A stretch of 6,852 nt of DNA from Thermodesulfobacteriota bacterium (GTDB taxonomy: Bacteria > Desulfobacterota > S145-22): assembly GCA_024763435.1 (NCBI GenBank), contig JANTFN010000098.1:1-6852 (forward strand), given 5' to 3'. Position 1 is the first letter of the stretch; the number at the start of each line of letters is the position of its first letter. Shown here in pieces: positions 1-5,245 of this stretch. Made by a program: the position numbers and the translations under genes. The notes under the pieces are model-generated. The model did not search any database, was not told the origin of the DNA, and saw only the letters and a program-made list of their open reading frames with translations.

Positions 1-56
1 TGTGCCAAAGCCAAAACCTTATCTTTAGCGTTTATGTTTGAACTCTCCACCATCAT
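1..56 (-). CDS. Possible 5' end of a gene running off the left edge
   Basis: Reading leftward from tandem ATG codons at 56-54 and 53-51, the frame stays open to the window edge and gives MMVESSNINAKDKVLALA. This looks like a normal hydrophilic N-terminus, but I cannot assign a family from 18 residues. It starts 14 bases after the stop of the 86-residue gene on the same strand, so the two could be cotranscribed. The stretch before the ATG is A-rich with no good Shine-Dalgarno sequence, and an 18-codon open frame is weak evidence. It could be non-coding. Confidence 0.33.
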   Translation of the reverse strand, partial: MMVESSNINAKDKVLALA

Positions 57-70
57 CTTTTTTTATAATA

Positions 71-331
71 TCAGCTTTTTAAATTTATCTCAACCTGACA
101 GGGCTCTGTCGCTGCCTGACCGTTTTCAAGGCAGATTTTCCGAAGACCCTTTTTCATCGGCGTCAGCGCATCTGTGCCAATGGCCCCGTCGGGGAAAATG
201 CCGAGCAGAATGGGAGGCTCTTCTAAGAGCTGATATTTACAGCCGTTTTTACACCTTATTTGTTCGATAGCTTCGTGCTTCCCTGAAGAAATTTGAAGCT
301 GTTCATTTCTCTGATACCGGTATTCCCGCAT
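71..331 (-). CDS. Hypothetical protein, 86 residues
   Basis: I do not recognise a family. The start is supported by a GAGG (341-344) ten bases before the ATG on the minus strand. The protein is hydrophilic, with a short central hydrophobic patch (about residues 40-48, PPILLGIFP). It has four cysteines: two as CKNGC near residues 28-32, one in KICLE near 67 and one in PCQVEINL near 78. The cysteine spacing hints at a small metal-binding or disulphide fold but matches no motif I can name. There is no signal peptide or membrane helix. Codon use looks like that of the neighbouring genes and is more natural than in the overlapping plus-strand frame. It is divergent from the Fe-S scaffold gene, with a 108-bp spacer. 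Confidence 0.5.
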   Translation of the reverse strand: MREYRYQRNEQLQISSGKHEAIEQIRCKNGCKYQLLEEPPILLGIFPDGAIGTDALTPMKKGLRKICLENGQAATEPCQVEINLKS

Positions 332-439
332 CTTTTAATACCTCATTTTATCAGGAACAGCGTGAAAGCCCAGCGGCGTGTCAGGCTACAGAAAAATTGA
401 GTAAAGTGTTAAAAGAAGGATCAAAAGAGGAGATGACAC

Positions 440-883
440 ATGGCGACTGATAATTTTGATAAATTGGTAGATGACCTGCAAAATCAGATTTTTGAAGAGA
501 CGAAAGAAGCCTATGGTGACGTCGCTTTTCAGAGATGGCTGACGCCGTTATACAAGGGCAGGATAGATTTACCCGATGGGTATGGCCGCGTCACCGGTTC
601 ATGCGGAGACACGATAGAGATATTTTTGAGATTTGAAAACGGGAAGGTTCAAGAGGCCTCATTTGAGACAGATGGGTGCGGATCAAGCACGATTTGCGGA
701 TCTTTTACCGCGGAACTTGCCATTGGAAAAACCCCGGATGACCTGGCAGATATTACGGGGGAAAGCATCCTGGAAATCCTCGGGGGGCTGCCGGAGGAAG
801 ACCGGCATTGTGCCTTTCTTGCCGCAAACGCCCTGCGGGAAGCGCTTAAAAATTACATGCAGCGGTTTCACAGAGAATCCTGA
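440..883 (+). CDS. Stand-alone IscU/NifU-N-type iron-sulfur cluster assembly scaffold
   Basis: This is a 147-residue cytosolic scaffold on which Fe-S clusters are built before transfer to target proteins. The three cluster-ligand cysteines of the IscU/NifU N-terminal family are present in their usual settings: Cys55 in GSCGDT with Asp57, Cys80 in DGCGSS, and Cys124 in the His-Cys pair RHCAFLAANAL. An extra cysteine, Cys86 in STICGS, lies six residues after the second ligand. The protein ends after the IscU-like fold, so it lacks the central [2Fe-2S] and C-terminal domains of full NifU. The N-terminal 45 residues (IFEETKEAYGDVAFQRWLTPLY) are longer than in IscU and resemble the stand-alone scaffolds of anaerobic Desulfobacterota. 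The start has a purine-rich AGAGGAGA just upstream. No NifS/IscS desulfurase lies in the window. Family assignment is firm; the client proteins are unknown. Confidence 0.92.
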   Translation: MATDNFDKLVDDLQNQIFEETKEAYGDVAFQRWLTPLYKGRIDLPDGYGRVTGSCGDTIEIFLRFENGKVQEASFETDGCGSSTICGSFTAELAIGKTPDDLADITGESILEILGGLPEEDRHCAFLAANALREALKNYMQRFHRES

Positions 884-912
884 CGCGTAAAAAGATTCGG
901 CGCGCTGGCCTA

Positions 913-941
913 TTGACTTGCCGGTGCTGCCCGTGTAAAAA
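913..941 (+). promoter_or_regulatory. Candidate sigma70-type promoter before the AI-2E permease
   Basis: TTGACT (913-918) and TAAAAA (936-941) are separated by 17 bases, in the 92-bp gap between the scaffold gene and the permease gene. The -35 box is one base off consensus and the -10 box two. Predicted initiation near 948 would leave a leader of about 28 bases carrying the purine-rich ribosome site before 976. I see no terminator in the gap, so read-through from the scaffold gene is also possible. Confidence 0.35.
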
Positions 942-975
942 TTGAATAAATAAAACAGGGAAGAGAGAACACAAA

Positions 976-2007
976 ATGCCCCGGGAAAGTAATATTTCAC
1001 GCTTCATGATTTCTTTTGCTTCCTTTGTTGTTATCATCGCCGGGCTGAAAATCGCCAGCAGCCTCATTATTCCCTTTCTTCTCGCCCTGTTTTTTGCCAT
1101 TATTTGCCTGCCGTTCTTTCACTTCCTTATTCGAAAACGGATACCGCCCTGGCTTTCCCTGATCGCTATTTTTATTCTGATCATTCTTATTATAGGTGTT
1201 ATCGGGGTTCTAATCGGGTCTTCGTTTCAGGGATTTTCCGAAAACCTTCCCGCCTATCAGGCAAAACTTGGAAGGGTTATCAACGCCTCTTTCGCCCAGC
1301 TCAAGGCATGGGGGGTTACCCTGCCGGAAAAGAAGCTGTTGAAGATATTTGATCCCGGCACGATTATGAATTACGTGTCTGCCTCACTGAAGAGCTTCGG
1401 GAATGTCATGTCCAACGGGTTTCTGATTTTTCTCCTTGTTGTTTTTATTCTCATAGAGGCCGCGGCTTTTTCAAAAAAGCTTTCCTTCATCGCGAAAAAC
1501 GCGGCAACGACCTCCTATTTTGAAACGTTTTTCCAAAATGTCACGCGTTACATCGCCCTCAAGACAATTATTTCGTTTTTAACGGGTGTGTTTGTCAGCA
1601 TTATGCTTGGGGTCCTTGGGGTTGATTTTGCCCTGCTGTGGGGTGTTGCCGCGTTTCTGCTTAATTACATTCCGAATATCGGTTCCCTGATCGCGGCTAT
1701 CCCGCCGATTCTTCTGGCGCTCATTCAGTTTGGCGTGGGGAAAACCATCATTGTTGCCGTTGGTTATCTTGTCGTCAATGTTGTGGTCGGCAGCATTATC
1801 GAGCCAAAGGTCATGGGGAAGGGCCTTGGCCTGTCTACCCTTATTGTGTTTATTTCTCTGGTCTTCTGGGGCTGGGTCTTCGGGCCGGTTGGGATGTTCC
1901 TTTCCGTTCCCCTGACGATGGTGGTTAAAATTGCCCTCGATTCCCAGGAAGACACGCGCTGGATTGCCATTATGCTGGGAAATTCCGTTCCGGACGATCT
2001 GCCGTAA
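976..2007 (+). CDS. tqsA: AI-2E family transporter, TqsA-like
   Basis: This is a 343-residue polytopic inner-membrane protein of the AI-2E (UPF0118/PerM) family. E. coli TqsA (344 residues) exports the signal autoinducer-2, and other members are Na+/H+ antiporters or permeases. Hydrophobic segments fall near residues 10-50 (two helices), 60-82, 145-165, 197-216, 218-250, 257-277 and 284-322, fitting the eight-helix family plan. Family signatures include NYIPNIGSLIAAIPP (230-244), EPKVMGKGLGLS (276-287), and FWGWVFGPVGMFLSVPLT (297-314), which are very close to TqsA as I recall it. A soluble amphipathic stretch lies between helices 3 and 4 (about 85-140). Start: ATG with GGGAAGAGAG upstream. 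Subfamily and substrate are inferred; no luxS is visible here, so AI-2 export is not established. Confidence 0.9.
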   Translation: MPRESNISRFMISFASFVVIIAGLKIASSLIIPFLLALFFAIICLPFFHFLIRKRIPPWLSLIAIFILIILIIGVIGVLIGSSFQGFSENLPAYQAKLGRVINASFAQLKAWGVTLPEKKLLKIFDPGTIMNYVSASLKSFGNVMSNGFLIFLLVVFILIEAAAFSKKLSFIAKNAATTSYFETFFQNVTRYIALKTIISFLTGVFVSIMLGVLGVDFALLWGVAAFLLNYIPNIGSLIAAIPPILLALIQFGVGKTIIVAVGYLVVNVVVGSIIEPKVMGKGLGLSTLIVFISLVFWGWVFGPVGMFLSVPLTMVVKIALDSQEDTRWIAIMLGNSVPDDLP

Positions 2008-2034
2008 GCCTGACGTAACCATTATAGTACAAGC

Positions 2035-2039
2035 AGGAG
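2035..2039 (+). promoter_or_regulatory. Ribosome binding site fixing the SRPBCC gene start
   Basis: AGGAG lies five bases before the ATG at 2045. This supports 2045 over the earlier in-frame ATG at 1931, which is inside the permease gene and would add residues unlike the fold. Confidence 0.65.
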
Positions 2040-2044
2040 AAATC

Positions 2045-2509
2045 ATGAGCCGTGTCAAGGACTCGGCAGGTTTTGTCATGGAACAGCCCGCCGGTGTTCT
2101 TTTTCCTTTGTTCAGCGCGGAAGGCGAGAAGCTGTGGGGGCCGGGATGGGATTGTGAAGGTGTCACCGGAACATCTGAATTTCAGGAAGACCCGATCTTC
2201 CTGACGAAGAATCACGATCATGCCGCGCGTGATGCCATCTGGCTGGTAAAAAGATACCGGCCTGACGATGGCCTCGTTGAATTTTATAAGGTAGAGCCGG
2301 AAGAAAAAGTGGCTCACTTTTTATGACCGAAAATGGCTCGGTTTTAAATGATCGTTGACACCCGGGTAACCGTAATTTATGAATACACCGTCCTGAGTCA
2401 AAAGGGCCAGGCATTTATTAACAGGTTTACAGCCCTGGAATACAAAAAATTTATGGATGAGTGTCAGCAGTTGCTTGAGGCTTATTTTGTGGGGCGTTCT
2501 GAAGTGTAA
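2045..2509 (+). pseudogene. SRPBCC-fold protein gene interrupted by in-frame stops
   Basis: The first open part (2045-2326, 93 residues) starts MSRVKDSAGFVMEQPAGVLF. It carries the first half of an SRPBCC (START/Bet v1-like) lipid- or ligand-binding fold: the strand-helix PAGVLFPLFSAEGEKLW, then GWDCEGVTG, a DPIFLTKNHDH strand and AIWLVKRYRPDDGLVEFYKVEPEEKV. A TGA at 2324-2326 and a TAA at 2345-2347 interrupt the frame. The same frame then resumes with RVTVIYEYTVLSQKGQAFI and a C-terminal helix to a TAA at 2507-2509, which is the expected last strand and long helix. Between the stops, the neighbouring frame after the T5 run at 2318-2322 reads stop-free as FFMTENGSVLND. A lost T plus a later extra base near 2352-2356 would therefore rebuild a 154-residue protein, about the family's usual length. 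It is either a decaying gene or a sequencing error. It sits 37 bases after the permease gene. Ligand unknown. Confidence 0.75.
2348..2509 (+). CDS. C-terminal fragment of the interrupted SRPBCC gene
   Basis: This open reading frame of 53 residues begins with an ATG directly after the second stop (MIVDTRVTVIYEYTVLSQKG) and ends FVGRSEV. It contains the last beta strand and the C-terminal helix of the SRPBCC fold (FTALEYKKFMDECQQLLEAYF). No ribosome site precedes the ATG, so independent translation is doubtful. It is best read as the remainder of the gene starting at 2045. Confidence 0.5.
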   Translation: MIVDTRVTVIYEYTVLSQKGQAFINRFTALEYKKFMDECQQLLEAYFVGRSEV

Positions 2510-2536
2510 TCGGTGTAAGGCAGCGCTGTCGCGGGA

Positions 2537-3841
2537 TTAGTCCTTTACGCGCCCGTCATCTTGAGCTGTCAGGGGTTGTGAGGATTCCGCGCCTTCAAAC
2601 AGCGAAATGAGTTTTTGCCCCTTCAGATCTGTTTCCGGGGCCAGACGGGTTTTTTCTATCCAGGTATTCAGGGTGTTCTCATAGGGAATAGGCTTAAGAA
2701 AATGCGGCTTGTTGCCAAAGGGGTTGAAGAGGGCGCAGACCTTATCGAGTTGAATATCTTCCGGGGCGGATTGAAAAACATAACTCCCTCCTTTGGTATC
2801 GCTCGACCCTAAAATTTTATAGGTACACAGGCGGTTCAGGATATCCTGCAGAGGTTTCAGGGGAACTCCCAATTGTTTTGCCAGGGCATCACGGGTGACG
2901 GGGTAAGTCCCCCGGCGATAGTGATGATAGAGGGAAAGAAGGACGGCCATGGCCAGGTAGAGTGCGTGGCTGGGTTGCGTCAGCGGAGATGCGTGGTTTG
3001 TGACCTCCTCCTGCGGGATATGATAATACTGGATGGCAAAGGCAATTTCAGCGCCTCCCAGTACGATACACCACGACACATAGGTCCAGGCGAGAAAGAT
3101 AAACCCAATACCGAGAATGCCGTAAACATGGAGAAACATGGAGTAGTGATACACGTAATAGGCGAAAATTCCCTTGGAAATCTGAAAGAAAATTGCCCCG
3201 AAAAAAGAACCGAAAATAGCGGGCCGGTTCCCAACCCGGGCGTTGGGAATCAGCTTATAAAGGAGAAAAAAAACAAAGAAAATAAGAATAAAAGGGAGAA
3301 GGATATGTTGAAGGTTTTGCACAAATCCCAGGTTGAAGACAGCCTCAAAAAACCCCTTTGATCTTATTTTTGAAGACAGATAAAGGGACAGGGAGATAAG
3401 AATAGGGGAGGCGGTCAGGGTTGACCAGTAGATGATGAGGCGTTTCCCCACGGAACGGCGCCGCTCGACCTTCCAGATATTGTCCAGGGAATCTTCGACG
3501 GTATACATCAATTCAAAACAGAGCAGAACCAGAATAAATGTTCCGAAGATACCAAGAGAGGTGGCGTTCTGGGTAAAATCCGACAGGTTTTTGTTGATCA
3601 TTTCCTGGAAATTCTGGAGGGGGAAAAAATAGCGCAGAAGAATCGTGGAGAATTCCATGTTCTTCAGGTTAAGCCGGCTGAGAATTGAAATAGAAATAGC
3701 CAGCAGAGGGACCATGGCAAAAAGGGTCATAAAGGCAAGAATCGCCGCAACATCCAGGCTCCTGTCGTGCCAGAAGGCAGAAAGGGTCTTCAGGCAGATT
3801 CCTTTTAAGTACGTTGGCCACGAATGTTTGGATTCACGCAT
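2537..3841 (-). CDS. YihY/BrkB-family membrane protein with winged-helix-like C-terminal extension
   Basis: This is a 434-residue inner-membrane protein of the YihY/virulence-factor-BrkB family, once misnamed ribonuclease BN; its molecular role remains unsettled. About six helices are visible near residues 32-55, 95-118, 138-157, 178-198, 208-230 and 243-270. Family marks include LAFMTLFAMVPLLAI (35-49), the cytoplasmic VEDSLDNIWKVERRRS (115-130), YKLIPNARV (195-203) and GAIFFQISKGIFAYYV (215-230). The last ~160 residues are soluble. Residues 293-357 (YPVTRDALAKQLGVPLKPLQDILNRL, then a short strand pair KILG...SYVF) look like a winged helix, as in the longer members of this family. A charged tail follows. 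It converges with the SRPBCC gene 27 bases away, with no obvious terminator between them. The start at 3841 is the only good one: an in-frame TGA lies 12 codons upstream with no alternative start codon between. Confidence 0.88.
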   Translation of the reverse strand: MRESKHSWPTYLKGICLKTLSAFWHDRSLDVAAILAFMTLFAMVPLLAISISILSRLNLKNMEFSTILLRYFFPLQNFQEMINKNLSDFTQNATSLGIFGTFILVLLCFELMYTVEDSLDNIWKVERRRSVGKRLIIYWSTLTASPILISLSLYLSSKIRSKGFFEAVFNLGFVQNLQHILLPFILIFFVFFLLYKLIPNARVGNRPAIFGSFFGAIFFQISKGIFAYYVYHYSMFLHVYGILGIGFIFLAWTYVSWCIVLGGAEIAFAIQYYHIPQEEVTNHASPLTQPSHALYLAMAVLLSLYHHYRRGTYPVTRDALAKQLGVPLKPLQDILNRLCTYKILGSSDTKGGSYVFQSAPEDIQLDKVCALFNPFGNKPHFLKPIPYENTLNTWIEKTRLAPETDLKGQKLISLFEGAESSQPLTAQDDGRVKD

Positions 3842-3848
3842 CCCCCAT

Positions 3849-3878
3849 TTTTTAAACCATGAGCAACGGGCCTGTCAA
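3849..3878 (-). promoter_or_regulatory. Candidate promoter of the yihY-type gene giving a near-leaderless mRNA
   Basis: On the minus strand a consensus TTGACA (3878-3873) is followed after 18 bases by TAAAAA (3854-3849). Only seven bases separate that -10 box from the ATG at 3841, so transcription should begin at or next to the start codon. The run of five G just before the ATG is too close to act as a normal Shine-Dalgarno sequence, which fits a leaderless message. The -10 box matches 4 of 6 consensus bases. Confidence 0.4.
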
Positions 3879-3909
3879 GAAGAATGATTTTCCTGAAAGG
3901 GCCCTCTCC

Positions 3910-3939
3910 GGGTGACAGTTTTGTCGCCCCCGCTTTTTT
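3910..3939 (+). terminator. Hairpin with T-run in the divergent spacer
   Basis: GGGTGACA (3910-3917) pairs with TGTCGCCC (3922-3929), with one G-U wobble and a GTTT loop. A six-T run follows at 3934-3939 after four unpaired bases. It resembles a rho-independent terminator on the plus strand. No plus-strand gene ends nearby, so it might stop antisense transcription coming through the yihY-type gene before the next promoter, or be incidental. Confidence 0.35.
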
Positions 3940-3964
3940 ATGTTTACCCTTTTGCCTTTCAACC

Positions 3965-3992
3965 TTGACCCCGCTGAAAAATAACGTATGAT
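3965..3992 (+). promoter_or_regulatory. Sigma70-type promoter of the NYN-led operon
   Basis: TTGACC (3965-3970) and TATGAT (3987-3992) are each one base off consensus and lie 16 bases apart. The predicted start is at about 3999-4000, giving a leader of roughly 95 bases before the NYN gene. This is the clearest promoter in the window and lies directly ahead of the five-gene block. Confidence 0.62.
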
Positions 3993-3999
3993 AGGATCA

Positions 4000-4077
4000 A
4001 TGAAAATTTTAAAGGGGTTTGAAAAAATAGAAATAGCGCAGGTATGCCGTTGGGTTTGCCGCGAAGCTATTATTTAA
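4000..4077 (+). CDS. Possible 25-residue upstream ORF in the leader of the NYN operon
   Basis: An ATG at 4000 opens MKILKGFEKIEIAQVCRWVCREAII and stops at TAA 4075-4077, 16 bases before the NYN start. It begins where the promoter at 3965-3992 is predicted to initiate, so it would be leaderless or nearly so; an AGGA lies three bases before it. It is basic and has two cysteines four residues apart (VCRWVCR). I know no family. It could be a leader peptide or a chance frame in the leader. Confidence 0.27.
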   Translation: MKILKGFEKIEIAQVCRWVCREAII

Positions 4078-4093
4078 AATAAGGAGACACACC

Positions 4094-4897
4094 ATGTATG
4101 ACAAATCATCCGATGATGAAAAAAACCTGGCCCTTTTTATCGATTTCGATAATATTGCCCTGGGGCTGAGGAAAGACAAAGAGGCAAAAAAGAAAAAATT
4201 TAATATCAGGATTGTTCTGGAAAGACTTCTTGAAAAGGGAAAAATCATTGTCAAAAAGGCCTATGCCGACTGGGATCAGTATCCGGATTATAAAAGAGAA
4301 CTTCACGAAGCAGCCATTGAACTGATTGAAATTCCCAAACGTCAGATGACAGGCAAAAACAGCGCGGATATCCGAATGGTGGTGGACGCCATGGATCTCT
4401 GCTATGCCAAGGAGCATCTTGACACCTTCGTTGTCTTCTCTGGCGATTCGGATTTTTCCCCGCTGGTTTCTAAATTGCGGGAGAACAATAAATCGGTTAT
4501 TGGGATGGGGCTTAAAAATTCTACCTCGAATCTCCTTGTGGGTAACTGCGATGAATTTATTTTTTATGATGACCTGACCCGCCCTTCTGTTGGTGCCCCG
4601 CCCGTTCTGGACAAAGTTCCCAAAGAAAAGAAGGCCGCCTTCGAACTCCTTGTCTCAACGGTTCAGGCCCTTATCCGCGAGAACAAAGAGGTTCTCTATT
4701 CCTCTATGATCAAAGATACCATGAAACGGAAACAGCCCTCTTTTGATGAAGGGGTCTATGGCTATTCTTCTTTCGGGGATTTTCTGACTGACGCGGAAAA
4801 ATATGGTATTATTGGACTGACGCGAGATGCCCAGGCCGGCGGAACCTATGTAGTGACAGGGTTCGGCAAGGGAAACACTAACAAAAAGGTGAGATAG
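4094..4897 (+). CDS. NYN-domain ribonuclease-like protein with C-terminal LOTUS/OST-HTH-like domain
   Basis: This is a 267-residue cytosolic protein of the NYN (LabA/DUF88, PIN-like) superfamily, whose members are metal-dependent ribonucleases. The N-terminal domain (about 11-160) has the acidic centre in place: FIDFDN with Asp17 and Asp19, NSADIRMVVDAMD with Asp92, Asp98 and Asp101, and FSGDSDFSPLV with Asp118 and Asp120. All catalytic positions look intact. After a linker, residues 179-256 (KKAAFELLVSTVQALI...VLYSSMIKDTMKRKQPSFDEGVYGYSSFGDFLTDAEKYGIIGL) match the OST-HTH/LOTUS winged-helix fold, an RNA-binding module often attached to NYN in bacteria. A basic tail follows. AAGGAG (4081-4086) lies seven bases before the ATG. 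It is the first gene of the tight block, and its TAG directly abuts the next ATG. Its RNA target is unknown; RNase activity is inferred from the family. Confidence 0.9.
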   Translation: MYDKSSDDEKNLALFIDFDNIALGLRKDKEAKKKKFNIRIVLERLLEKGKIIVKKAYADWDQYPDYKRELHEAAIELIEIPKRQMTGKNSADIRMVVDAMDLCYAKEHLDTFVVFSGDSDFSPLVSKLRENNKSVIGMGLKNSTSNLLVGNCDEFIFYDDLTRPSVGAPPVLDKVPKEKKAAFELLVSTVQALIRENKEVLYSSMIKDTMKRKQPSFDEGVYGYSSFGDFLTDAEKYGIIGLTRDAQAGGTYVVTGFGKGNTNKKVR

Positions 4898-5245
4898 ATG
4901 ACAAAAGCCGCGATCGCCACCCCGGATGGAAAGTCCCTTTGGAAAGACCACTTTGGACAAGCCCCTTTTTATCAAATCTGTGAGTTTGACGGAAAGCAAT
5001 GGACCAAAGGTGAAAAGAGAAAGAATCCCTTCGCGGCAACGGGAAAGCATGCCCGCCCGGGGGAAATTCGTCAGGCCCTCGCGGATTGCGACATTTTCGC
5101 TGCCCGGGAAATGGGAAAAAAATCACGTCAGGTCCTTGATAACAGTGGCGTGATAACCTTTTTAAAAGCGGTGGATACCGTAGAAGAAATTATTGCATCT
5201 CTTCCTGCCCCCGGTGCCTTTCCCGCCAGGAAGGACCAGGGATGA
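4898..5245 (+). CDS. NifX/NifB-C-type dinitrogenase Fe-Mo cofactor domain protein
   Basis: This is a 115-residue protein with the dinitrogenase iron-molybdenum cofactor biosynthesis domain (NifX, NafY, C-terminal NifB), a small RNase H-like fold that binds Fe-S or Fe-Mo cluster precursors in nitrogenase assembly. Many anaerobes carry versions with no nitrogenase link. The N-terminal strand and turn AAIATPDGKSLWKDHFGQAPFYQICEFDG (4-32) is the family signature, including HFG-APFY. The DCDIFAAREMGKKSRQVLDNSGVITF segment (63-88) is the second conserved part. There are only two cysteines (28 and 64), and it lacks the His-rich loop some relatives have; residues 40-56 are short and basic instead. 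AAGGTGAG inside the end of the NYN gene serves as ribosome site, and the start abuts the NYN stop. The stop overlaps the next start by four bases. No nif genes are visible, so a role in nitrogen fixation is not supported here. Confidence 0.85.
   Translation: MTKAAIATPDGKSLWKDHFGQAPFYQICEFDGKQWTKGEKRKNPFAATGKHARPGEIRQALADCDIFAAREMGKKSRQVLDNSGVITFLKAVDTVEEIIASLPAPGAFPARKDQG

Noticed and set aside
34..270. A 78-codon plus-strand open frame
   Set aside because: It overlaps the minus-strand 86-residue gene, which has a better ribosome site and more natural codon use; this frame also has no Shine-Dalgarno sequence.
345..350. TAAAAT on the minus strand as a -10 box for the 86-residue gene
   Set aside because: No -35 box lies at a proper distance, and initiation there would remove the GAGG ribosome site.
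1579..2166. A 195-codon minus-strand open frame
   Set aside because: It lies opposite the conserved AI-2E permease and SRPBCC genes. Its product is low-complexity and rich in Asn, Lys, Arg, Asp and Gln, as expected from reading membrane-protein codons backwards.
2873..3361. A 162-codon plus-strand open frame
   Set aside because: It is antisense to the membrane part of the YihY/BrkB gene, has no family resemblance, and its Lys/Glu/Asn-rich end mirrors hydrophobic codons of the real gene.
4898..5245. A nitrogen-fixation role from the NifX-type domain
   Set aside because: No nitrogenase or other nif genes are in the window, and this domain is common in anaerobes without nitrogenase.
4094..5245. 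NYN protein and its small neighbour as a toxin-antitoxin pair
   Set aside because: The neighbour is a NifX-type domain, not an antitoxin-like protein, and the block continues with metabolic genes.
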